From NCBI GenBank assembly GCA_016875515.1, contig VGRA01000160.1:1-6364 (forward strand): a DNA stretch of 6,364 nucleotides, written 5' to 3'. The notes below the pieces were generated by a model, which ran no database searches, was not told the origin of the DNA, and saw only the letters and a list, made by a program, of their open reading frames with translations. Positions 1 to 6,364 of this stretch are shown here, piece after piece. The stretch's first letter is position 1. Each line of letters starts with the position of its first letter. The stretch comes from Deltaproteobacteria bacterium (lineage in GTDB: Bacteria; Myxococcota; Myxococcia; Myxococcales; Myxococcaceae). The translations under genes were made by a program, and so were the position numbers.

Positions 1-32
1 TCCGGCCAACGGGCGGAAGACGGGCAGGGGAC

Positions 33-3000
33 TCAAGGCTCCTCCTCGCCGCCCAGCTTCTGGGCTTCCGGCTCAATGGGGGCCTGGCCGTCGGCGGTGG
101 TCACCAGGCCGAGCGGGAACGGGGCCTCGGCAGACAGCATGCCCTTGGGGGCCTTCAGCACCGGGTACTCCACCGGGCGGAAGCGGTTGAGGGACTCGAG
201 CGTCTTCTTCGTCCACTCGTTGCTGATGCGGATGCGGCGCGCCTCGGCCAGCGTGGCCACGTACTTCTGCACCGCCGCGTCCTCCAGTTGCGCGGTCTGC
301 TGGCCCAGCATGTCCTGGTACTCGGCCACGGCCTCGTCCCCGAGCCGCTTCAGCTCCGCGGGGACCGGGGTCTCCATGATGGTGGCGGCAAAACGCTCGA
401 GCGCGTACCCGGTCCGGTAGAACGCGGCGAGCGTCCACTCGAAGTCCTTGTACGGGATGACCGCATCGTAGGCGGCGTTGACCTTCTTGAGGCTGGTCTT
501 TTTGGCGGTGAAGGAGGCCTCGAGCGCCTTGGCGCGGCCGCCGATCTTCAGCTTGTCGAACTCCTTGAACTCGTACTCGGCAAGCAGGAAGCGGGAGTGG
601 GCGGCGGCCTTGGCGGCGACCCGGTAGGACTCCGGCTTCAGCCCGCGCCTGTCGAACTCCGAGGCGGCGGAGGCGAAGGCGGACTTCGCCTCCTTGTCGT
701 TGCCCAGCTTCTGCCAGGCCTCGCCCTGGCGCTTCCACGCGTCCACCACCAGCTCCACCTGCTTGGTCTGGCCGGAGAACTTCCGAACGAACTCTTGCAG
801 CGCCTTGATGTAGCCCTTCCAGTCCCCCTGCTTCTCGTAGATGACCACAGCGCGGAACTGGTTGGTGGGGGCGTCCGTGGAGTTGGGGAACAGCTCCACG
901 AACTTGATGTAGCCGGCGGCCGCCTCCGGGTAGCGCTGCAGGGACTCCAGGAGCCGGGCCGAGTTGAAGACCGCCGCCTCCCGGTCCTTCGAGGCGGGGT
1001 AGTCCCTGGCCATCTTCTGGTAGTTCACGATGGCCTTCCCGAAATCGTACGACTGCTCGGCGTTGACGGCCACCCGGAACAGCGCCGCGGGGGCGAGCGT
1101 GCTCTGCGGGTACTCGCGGAAGATCCGCTCGTACAGCTTGAGCGCGGAGTCGAACCGCTGGGTTTTCTCGTTGCAGATGGCGGCGTTGTTGAGCGCCTTG
1201 TCCGCGAACTCGTGACGCGGCTCCTCGTCCACCAACTCCAGGTACTTCTTCGCCGCCGCGTCGTACTCGCCCTTCTGCAGCAGTTCGTCCGCCAGGTTGA
1301 AGCGGCCGGCCAGCTTGAACCGGACGAGATCCTTGTAGAGATCAGACGCCGGGTCGATGACCTCCCGGTTCGCGGACATCCGCGCGGCGGTCTCCTCCAC
1401 CCCGCGCCAGTCCTTGCTGACGAGGAAGCTCTCTACGGCGAGGTTGGCGGCGTAGGTGGCCACCTCGGACTTGGGATAGCGCTGGATGATCTCCTCGAAG
1501 CGGCGGCGCGCCTCGGGGAAGTCGTCGTGCGCGTAGTAGAGCTCGGCCACCTTGTAGGCGAAGGCCGCGGAGCGCTCGTGCTGGGGCTGCGCCTTCACGA
1601 ACGCGTCCGTAGAGGCCACCAGCTTCTGCTCCAACTCCGTGAGCGGCACGGGCGCGGGCGGCTTGCCGTCCCGCTCCGTGCTCTTGAGGACGCGGAAGTC
1701 CGGGTGGGAGCCGTCCCGCACGGCCGCATCCTTGGCGCGCGCGCGGGCGATGACCGCGTTCAGCTCCGACTCTGCCTTGTGGGAGGTGTCGGCGCTGCTG
1801 TCCCGCACCGCCTCGTAGTTGTCTGCCGCGGCGGAGAACTGCTGGGAAGCGTACAGGCACTCGGCCAGGTAGAACTGCACGTCGTAGGCGCGCTTGCTGC
1901 GAGGAAAGCGCTCCATGTACGTGCCGTAGCCCTTCGCCGCCTTCACGTAGGAGGCACGCGCCTCCTCCGGCTTCCCGTCTGCCTTGTACTGCTGGGCCTG
2001 CTGGTGGTTGTAGCTGGCCGCGCTGTAGAGGCTGGACTCGGCGAGCGCACCCGCGGACGAGATGAGCGCCGGGTCGTCCTTCCACCGCTGGGCCCACTCG
2101 GAGCCCTCCCCGTAGCGTGCCCCCAGTTCCTGCGCCTCGGCAAAGGACTCCTCCACGCGCTGGCTCCGCTGGTACGCCTGCACGATCCGCTGCTGCAGCG
2201 TGGGCGCATCCTTGGCGAGCGGCTCGCGCTCCAGCACCCAGCGGTAGGCGGTGATGGCGTCGTCGAACTTGGTCTGGTCGAAGAAGACGTTGCCCAGGCG
2301 GCGGTAGATCTCAGCCTCGAAAGGCCGGCCACCAATCCGCGCGAACGTCTCCCGCGCCCGCTGCAGCCCGCCCCAGGCCTCATCCGCGAAACTGATGGCC
2401 ACATACTGGAGGCTCTCCTCGCGGAGGTCTCCACCCACCGGCTCGTCCCCGCGGCGCTTGGACTCGTAGTGGTCCAGCAGGGCGATGAAGCGGGCCACCG
2501 CCTCCTCGAAACGGTCCATCCGGTAGTACACCCAGCCCAGCTTGTAGAGCGCCTTGTCGTACAGCGGGTGGGTGCGGTCCTCCACCGCGTGTTCGTACGC
2601 GTCCGCGGCCTTGGTCAGCGCGTCCGGGTTGGAGACGTCGTCGAAATAGTACTCGCCAATCCGGACCCACGCCTCGGTGGCGTACCGGCTCTTCGGGAAG
2701 CGGGCGATGAGCTGCTCGTACGCCGCCTTGGCCTTGTCGAACTCGTTCTGCTCCTGGTGGCAATAGCCGAGCAGGTAGCTGACCGCGTCGTTGAGGCGGT
2801 AGTCCGGGAAGCGCGCCAGCAGGTCCGTGAGCTGCGAGATGGTGGGGGCGAAGGCCTTCTGGGGCTCCGACGGGACCTCCGCGTCCTTGCCCTCGGCCTG
2901 CAGCTTTGCCGCGAGCGCCTGGAACTGGATGGAGGCGGTGAGGTACTCGTCGCTCGAGCGCTCGTAGTAAAGTTCCGCCAGCCGGAACTTCACGTCCGGG

Positions 3001-3425
3001 GTGAACCGGGCGTTGTCCGGGTAGCGGCGCAGGAACTCCTCCAGCTGCGCAATGGCGTCCAGGCGGGCCTTGCGCTCACGCACCTCCAGGTCCGAGAGCA
3101 CCCGGTCGTAGGACGCAGCCAGCAGGTTCCGCTTCTCCTCGAACTTGCGCTCCACGAGCAACTGGATGTCTCGGCGGAAGTCACGGCTCTCCGCCTCGTA
3201 CGCCTCGATGGTGCGCGAGAGGTCCTCGAGCAACCGGTTCTCCTCGTCCGTGCGCCCCATCCCCTGGAACAGGCGGGTCGGGGGCGGTGGCTCGGCCGGG
3301 GGGGGGGCAACGCCTGCATCCGGGGCGGGCGCCTCCACGGCCACGCCCGCGTCCGGTGCCTGCGCCCGGGCGGCGAGCGGGGTGGACAGGAGCGCGCACA
3401 GCAGCGCTGCAGCGAGGCGGCCCAT
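33..3425 (-). CDS. Exported multi-TPR envelope scaffold protein, 1130 aa
   Basis: The product is probably a periplasmic protein-protein scaffold. Residues 1-21 look like a signal peptide (basic R3, a hydrophobic core, then ARA before Q22). A Pro/Ala-rich linker (about 22-50) carries the repeat APDAGVA twice. Residues 57-128 are strongly helical and charged, probably a coiled coil. From about 120 to 850 there are many TPR-like helical hairpins, often ending in a BamD/YbgF-style turn: FPKS at 243, FPRS at 507, YPKS at 650, YPQS at 772, YPAS at 809, FPNS at 846. Residues 905-1091 form a separate helical domain ending in an EWT...LN...P..YP pattern, followed by an acidic tail. No enzyme motif is visible. 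The ATG start is supported by a GGAGG site seven bases upstream and by the signal peptide. The start overlaps the preceding stop as TGATG, so translation is probably coupled. The architecture recalls myxobacterial motility TPR proteins such as AgmU/GltD, but that link is inference. C10 lies in the signal core too early for a lipobox. Confidence 0.88.
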   Translation of the reverse strand: MGRLAAALLCALLSTPLAARAQAPDAGVAVEAPAPDAGVAPPPAEPPPPTRLFQGMGRTDEENRLLEDLSRTIEAYEAESRDFRRDIQLLVERKFEEKRNLLAASYDRVLSDLEVRERKARLDAIAQLEEFLRRYPDNARFTPDVKFRLAELYYERSSDEYLTASIQFQALAAKLQAEGKDAEVPSEPQKAFAPTISQLTDLLARFPDYRLNDAVSYLLGYCHQEQNEFDKAKAAYEQLIARFPKSRYATEAWVRIGEYYFDDVSNPDALTKAADAYEHAVEDRTHPLYDKALYKLGWVYYRMDRFEEAVARFIALLDHYESKRRGDEPVGGDLREESLQYVAISFADEAWGGLQRARETFARIGGRPFEAEIYRRLGNVFFDQTKFDDAITAYRWVLEREPLAKDAPTLQQRIVQAYQRSQRVEESFAEAQELGARYGEGSEWAQRWKDDPALISSAGALAESSLYSAASYNHQQAQQYKADGKPEEARASYVKAAKGYGTYMERFPRSKRAYDVQFYLAECLYASQQFSAAADNYEAVRDSSADTSHKAESELNAVIARARAKDAAVRDGSHPDFRVLKSTERDGKPPAPVPLTELEQKLVASTDAFVKAQPQHERSAAFAYKVAELYYAHDDFPEARRRFEEIIQRYPKSEVATYAANLAVESFLVSKDWRGVEETAARMSANREVIDPASDLYKDLVRFKLAGRFNLADELLQKGEYDAAAKKYLELVDEEPRHEFADKALNNAAICNEKTQRFDSALKLYERIFREYPQSTLAPAALFRVAVNAEQSYDFGKAIVNYQKMARDYPASKDREAAVFNSARLLESLQRYPEAAAGYIKFVELFPNSTDAPTNQFRAVVIYEKQGDWKGYIKALQEFVRKFSGQTKQVELVVDAWKRQGEAWQKLGNDKEAKSAFASAASEFDRRGLKPESYRVAAKAAAHSRFLLAEYEFKEFDKLKIGGRAKALEASFTAKKTSLKKVNAAYDAVIPYKDFEWTLAAFYRTGYALERFAATIMETPVPAELKRLGDEAVAEYQDMLGQQTAQLEDAAVQKYVATLAEARRIRISNEWTKKTLESLNRFRPVEYPVLKAPKGMLSAEAPFPLGLVTTADGQAPIEPEAQKLGGEEEP
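3298..3307. repeat. Ten-base G/C homopolymer inside the 1130-aa gene
   Basis: The plus strand has ten consecutive G, read as ten C on the coding strand and encoding the end of A40 through P43 in the Pro-rich linker after the signal peptide. The frame is intact as given. Losing one base would shift reading into a frame that stops near 2990, and gaining one into a frame that stops near 3181. Either product would lack all the TPR hairpins. Confidence 0.9.
3306..3359 (-). repeat. Two copies of an APDAGVA peptide repeat in the linker
   Basis: Residues 23-29 and 34-40 of the 1130-residue protein are identical (APDAGVA), separated by VEAP. The two copies use partly different codons, so the repeat is kept at protein level and is not a very recent duplication. 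Ala/Pro/Asp-rich linkers like this are common just after signal peptides in myxobacterial envelope proteins and are probably flexible spacers. Confidence 0.75.
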
Positions 3426-3427
3426 CA
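3425..3427 (-). other. TGATG stop/start overlap
   Basis: The TGA stop of the 780-residue gene (3427-3425) shares its last base with the ATG of the 1130-residue gene (3425-3423). With the strong ribosome-binding site just upstream, this indicates that the two TPR proteins are made together, as expected for partners. Confidence 0.85.
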
Positions 3428-5767
3428 GTCCACCTCCCTCAGCACTTCCCGGAACTCCTCGTCCAGCTGCCGCAGTTCCCGGTCCTTCTGAGCGGAGAGC
3501 TTCTGGATGGCCTGCGTGCTGTCCTGCTTGCGGGAGAAGGCCACGTCGACGATGCCCACGTCTGCCTTCAGCACCAGGTCGTGGAACTGCTGGCGGACTC
3601 GCCGGAAGCTCTCAATGGCAATGCGGCCCACCAGCTGGCGCGCGTCGCCGTCCACCCGTGCCACCTCGCCACCGTAGCCGCGCAGCAGCTCCATCTCCGC
3701 CCTCACCTTGGTGCGGATCTGCGCGCCGCGCGTCTGGACCTGGGCGCGGAGCTGGCGCTTGGCCTCGTCCACCCGCCGCTTGATCTCCAGGCCGCGGGCG
3801 CGCACCTGCCCGATGCGCGACAGCAAGGGGCGGTAGGTGACCGGGGCCCGGCCGGATGCCGTGGCGAGCAGCGTCTGCTGGGCGCCCAGGTTCGCGCCGT
3901 ACCGCTTGCGCAACTCCTCGTCTGCCGCCACCGAGCCGGAGGCCATGCTGCGCTCGGTGGCCAGCTGCATCCGTGCGGCCTCGAGCAGCTTCTGGTACTC
4001 CTCCAGGCCCTCGCGCTCCGTCCGCAGGGCCGCCTCCAGGTCTCCCTCCGGCTCGGCCCCAGCGGCCTTCTGCCTCCGAAGGCGTTGGATCTCCTTGATC
4101 TGCGCCAGGCTCTCTTGGATGGCCGCGTTGACGCGGTAGGCGAAGCGGTCTGCCTCGTCCGCGCGGGCCTGCATGCGGCGGTTGCGCTCGGTCAGCTCCT
4201 CTTCCGTGGTGGGAAGGGAGTCGAACGCGGGCTGCAGCCGGCCCTGCTCGGTCCGCAGCGCCTCGAGCTGCTGGGCCTGCGCGGGGCTCAGCACGTCCCG
4301 GAGCAGCTCCCGCTCGATGCGGGTGAGCATGTCCTCGGTTTCGGTGAGGGACGAGGACACCGCGTCTGCCCGCTTGTACCCCTCCTGGAGCTCCGGGAAG
4401 GTGTCCAGGCCGCGCTCGTCCAGGGCCTTGAGGATGCGGTTGCCAATGGCCTCGGCCTCCACCACGTCCCGCCGCCCGTTGGCCACCGCGTTGACCATGG
4501 CCACCGCGTCCGAGACCTCCTGCTGGGTGGTGGCCCACTTCCGCGCGGTCTCCGGCAGGAGGTTGGCGGCGTCGAAGCCCTCGGTGCTGTTGGCGAGCAG
4601 CCGGTCGTAGTAGGCAACCGGGTCCTTGTTGACCGCGAGCAGGCCATCCAGCTCGTCCCGCACCGGGGTGTAGCGCTTGACCACCTCGTCGTAGCGGTTG
4701 ATGGCCTCCTCATACTGCTTCATCCGGGCGTTGAGGTTGCCGTTGAGAATCTGCGCCTCGGGGGCGAGCGGGTGCTCCTCCGCCACGGCCACCAGCAGCT
4801 CGGTGGCGTCCTTGGCTTTCTGGTACTGCGCCTCCTTCACCCGCGTCCAGGCGGTCTCGTACAGCGAGTCGATGAAGGACTCGCTGTTCCGGGGGATCTC
4901 CTGGTACGCGTCCAGCGCCTCGGCGTACTTCCCCGTCTCGTAGTACACGCGCCCCAGGGACAGCCACGCGAGCTCGCGGGTCCGCGCGTCCCGCTGGGTG
5001 GTCGTCTCCGCCAGGGTGATCCGCCGGAACGACTCCACGGCGTCCTCGTAGCGCTGCTCCTGCACGTGGGCCACCGCCAGGTAGTAGGTGGCCTGCAGCC
5101 GGTAATAGCCCTTCTCGTCAGAAGCCAGCGGCATGAACGCCGCGCGTACCCGGGCGAGCCGCTCCGCGGGAGGCAGGTCCGTGCGGCGGAAGCTCCACTT
5201 GCCATAGGTGTACGCGAGCTCTGGGGACAGCTCTCCCTTGTCCGTGCGCGCCAGGGCGACGTACTCGTCGATGCCGGTGAAGTCGTTGGTCCTCCCCGCC
5301 ACCTCCACGTACCGGAGCAGCGCCTCGCGGTAGCGGCGCCCCTTCATCTCCAGCACCTGGCGCATGTGCAGCTTTCCGCCGGCCAGGTTCTCGCTCTGGA
5401 GCAGGGAGTCGGCCAGGTAGAAGAGGGCGTCCTCGCGGCCGGGGTGGTCCTGGAAGGACTGCTCGCTGACCAGGTCGTAGAAGAGCACGGCGGCGGCGCG
5501 GTAGTCCCCGAGCAGGTAGCGGATCTCCCCCTCGGAGTAGCGGGCGCGCAGCACGTCCATCGTGCTCTTGTCCTTTCGCTGCGTGTATTGCTTCTCCACG
5601 AGCAGCAGCTTGTCCGCGGCGGCCTCCAGGCGCGCGGCGGCCTGCTCCACCTGCACCTGCACCTCGATGCCGGGCACCACGGGGAGCGCCGGCACGGGGG
5701 AAGGGGACGCGGGTTGCGCCCAGGCCGCTGCGGAGAGCAGCAGCCCCGCTGTGATGCGCGCGATCAA
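3425..5767 (-). CDS. Exported TPR and coiled-coil envelope protein, 780 aa
   Basis: The product is probably a periplasmic scaffold working with the adjacent 1130-residue TPR protein. The N-terminus (R4, hydrophobic core, AWA before Q18) is a good signal peptide, followed by a short Pro-rich linker. TPR-like hairpins run from about residue 70 to 365, clearest at 222-252, 264-292, 297-330 and 335-365. Residues 366-520 are helical without an obvious repeat. Residues 521-604 have coiled-coil character, 650-700 are rich in Arg and Lys, and the last 50 residues form a charged helical tail after an ADVGIVDVAF segment. I see no cysteine and no catalytic motif. The start is TTG, overlapping the upstream TGA stop as TTGA. 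I chose it because the next in-frame starts would remove the signal peptide. No convincing ribosome-binding site precedes it, so expression probably depends on ribosomes finishing the upstream gene. I do not recognise a named family with confidence; related-looking proteins exist in myxobacteria. Confidence 0.87.
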   Translation of the reverse strand: MIARITAGLLLSAAAWAQPASPSPVPALPVVPGIEVQVQVEQAAARLEAAADKLLLVEKQYTQRKDKSTMDVLRARYSEGEIRYLLGDYRAAAVLFYDLVSEQSFQDHPGREDALFYLADSLLQSENLAGGKLHMRQVLEMKGRRYREALLRYVEVAGRTNDFTGIDEYVALARTDKGELSPELAYTYGKWSFRRTDLPPAERLARVRAAFMPLASDEKGYYRLQATYYLAVAHVQEQRYEDAVESFRRITLAETTTQRDARTRELAWLSLGRVYYETGKYAEALDAYQEIPRNSESFIDSLYETAWTRVKEAQYQKAKDATELLVAVAEEHPLAPEAQILNGNLNARMKQYEEAINRYDEVVKRYTPVRDELDGLLAVNKDPVAYYDRLLANSTEGFDAANLLPETARKWATTQQEVSDAVAMVNAVANGRRDVVEAEAIGNRILKALDERGLDTFPELQEGYKRADAVSSSLTETEDMLTRIERELLRDVLSPAQAQQLEALRTEQGRLQPAFDSLPTTEEELTERNRRMQARADEADRFAYRVNAAIQESLAQIKEIQRLRRQKAAGAEPEGDLEAALRTEREGLEEYQKLLEAARMQLATERSMASGSVAADEELRKRYGANLGAQQTLLATASGRAPVTYRPLLSRIGQVRARGLEIKRRVDEAKRQLRAQVQTRGAQIRTKVRAEMELLRGYGGEVARVDGDARQLVGRIAIESFRRVRQQFHDLVLKADVGIVDVAFSRKQDSTQAIQKLSAQKDRELRQLDEEFREVLREVD
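3432..3439 (-). promoter_or_regulatory. Strong ribosome-binding site for the 1130-aa TPR gene
   Basis: On the coding strand this reads AGGGAGGT. Its GGAGG core (3433-3437) lies seven bases before the ATG at 3425, which is close to ideal spacing. The site is inside the last codons of the upstream 780-residue gene. It fixes the start and suggests the last gene can be translated efficiently in its own right as well as by coupling. Confidence 0.8.
5764..5767 (-). other. TTGA stop/start overlap coupling two genes
   Basis: The TGA stop of the beta-domain gene and the TTG start of the 780-residue gene share bases, reading TTGA on the coding strand. The roughly 15 bases upstream hold no GGAGG-like element; the nearest purine run, GAAGAG, ends about 17 bases away. 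A weak start codon, a poor ribosome-binding site and an overlapping stop together point to termination-reinitiation as the main way this gene is translated. Confidence 0.7.
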
Positions 5768-6364
5768 GGCTTGGTGGACCCGGTCTCTTCGCTGGGGAGG
5801 GCGCCGGCGCGCTCGGCCTTGCGCGTGGTGTCGCGCGTCACCTGGGTCTCGAACCGGAACGCCGGCCGGTCCTGCAGGTGGGCGGTGAAGCCGCCCTTCT
5901 CGAAGGCGGTGATGGTCACCGTGGTCTGCTTGCCCGGCTCCGCGTTGAACATGAAGCTGGCCGTGGTGACGTACTGGAAGTCCTTGGCGTACTCGAACAC
6001 GCCCCGGGTGCCCGCGGTGAGCACCATGCGGACGGTCACCTGGCGGTTTCCGGGGACGATGGGGCCGTTGAAGACTTCAAAGGTGGACTCCTTGTCCAGG
6101 TCTCCGTCCTTGTTGACGCGGCTCTTCACCGGAGCGCCGTCCAGCACGTAGGAGATGGACTGCATCACGAAGGCGCTGGACAGCTCCTTGTTGTGTACCA
6201 GCACCACGCGCGCGCCGGAGGAGATGTCACCGCCCAGGACCTTCTCCTGCAGCGTCTGCAGGCGCGACTTGCTGAGGAGGATCTTCTCCTTGAGGTCCCC
6301 GATCTGCTCTTCCAACGTCTTCACCCGGGCGGTGAAGGCCGCGTCGGCCGTCTCGGGGATGGAG
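5764..6364 (-). CDS. C-terminal part of a coiled-coil plus beta-domain envelope protein (5' end outside window)
   Basis: The frame is open to the right edge, giving 199 visible residues, so the true start lies upstream. A GTG codon at 6324 is possible as a start, but it would begin inside the helical segment and the 13 codons before it are open, so I treat the gene as partial. Visible residues 10-45 form a short heptad-like coiled coil. Residues about 47-176 alternate hydrophobic and polar positions like a beta-sandwich, with features reminiscent of PEGA-type domains: a VLDGAP turn, an IVPGN turn, and a late AEPGK turn before a TTVTI strand. The last 20 residues are polar and probably disordered. 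I recall similar myxobacterial proteins carrying the automatic label dihydrolipoamide acetyltransferase, but nothing visible here resembles a lipoyl or acyltransferase domain, so I would not use that name. Its TGA stop overlaps the next gene's start, making it part of the same operon. Its role is unknown; an envelope location is inferred from the exported neighbours. Confidence 0.8.
   Translation of the reverse strand, partial: SIPETADAAFTARVKTLEEQIGDLKEKILLSKSRLQTLQEKVLGGDISSGARVVLVHNKELSSAFVMQSISYVLDGAPVKSRVNKDGDLDKESTFEVFNGPIVPGNRQVTVRMVLTAGTRGVFEYAKDFQYVTTASFMFNAEPGKQTTVTITAFEKGGFTAHLQDRPAFRFETQVTRDTTRKAERAGALPSEETGSTKP

Noticed and set aside
1..32. A transcription terminator after the last gene
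   Set aside because: Only 32 bases remain after the stop. They are GC-rich but I cannot fold a clean hairpin followed by a T run on the coding strand. The operon may continue to the left.
1342..2763. Several 100-250 codon minus-strand frames overlapping the 1130-residue gene
   Set aside because: They are out of frame with the TPR protein and rich in Arg, Gly, Pro and Ala, as expected for shifted reading of GC-rich DNA. No frameshift is needed because the main frame is continuous.
33..3425. The 1130-residue protein as a lipoprotein, because of a cysteine in its leader
   Set aside because: C10 lies inside the hydrophobic core and is followed by more hydrophobic residues, so it is too early and in the wrong context for a lipobox. 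A signal peptidase I site at ARA before Q22 fits better.
288..3491. A 1067-codon open frame on the plus strand
   Set aside because: It is codon-aligned antisense to the 1130-residue gene and is open only because that gene lacks TTA, CTA and TCA codons. Its product is low-complexity Leu/Val/Arg/Gly-rich sequence with no recognisable domain, while the minus-strand frame has a signal peptide, TPRs and a good ribosome-binding site.
33..5767. Assigning the TPR genes as gltD/agmU, gltE/aglT or nfs genes
   Set aside because: The architecture is similar, but the lengths and the gene order seen here do not clearly match the arrangement I remember, and TPR repeats give misleading similarity. Sequence comparison would be needed.
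3287..6151. A 954-codon open frame on the plus strand
   Set aside because: It is codon-aligned antisense to the 780-residue gene for the same reason, and it runs on into the neighbouring genes in unrelated frames. Its composition is low-complexity and it would overlap all three real genes.

Overview
The window is a dense stretch of GC-rich DNA, roughly two thirds G+C by eye. Every gene reads on the minus strand, and there is almost no non-coding sequence. The GC-biased codons, the very large tetratricopeptide-repeat (TPR) envelope proteins and the Ala/Pro-rich exported N-termini suggest a myxobacterium (Myxococcota, Cystobacterineae type such as Myxococcus, Corallococcus, Archangium or Stigmatella). 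This is inferred from style and remembered protein families; no marker gene is present.

In transcription order (right to left) there are three genes. First is the 3' part of a gene whose start lies beyond the right edge (5764-6364). It encodes a short coiled coil followed by a beta-rich, PEGA-like domain. Second is a complete 780-residue protein (3425-5767) with a signal peptide, a TPR half and a long helical/coiled-coil half. Third is a complete 1130-residue protein (33-3425) with a signal peptide, a Pro/Ala linker, a coiled coil, many BamD/YbgF-like TPRs and a helical C-terminal domain. The last 32 bases (1-32) hold nothing I can support.

The three genes are joined stop-to-start. The first junction is a TTGA overlap, with a TTG start and no good ribosome-binding site. 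The second is a TGATG overlap with a strong GGAGG site. This is a translationally coupled operon whose promoter must lie outside the window. The two TPR proteins both appear to be exported to the periplasm and are probably partners in an envelope scaffold, with the beta-domain protein as a third component. Similar large TPR proteins occur in the Myxococcus gliding-motility (Glt/Agl) and sporulation (Nfs) envelope machines, but orthology cannot be shown from this sequence, so no gene symbols are given.

The points most worth following are the coupled operon as an undescribed envelope complex, a ten-base homopolymer just after the signal peptide of the 1130-residue protein, the conserved-looking C-terminal domains of both TPR proteins, and the lack of TTA, CTA and TCA codons over about 1,800 codons. 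That lack also explains two very long but spurious antisense reading frames.
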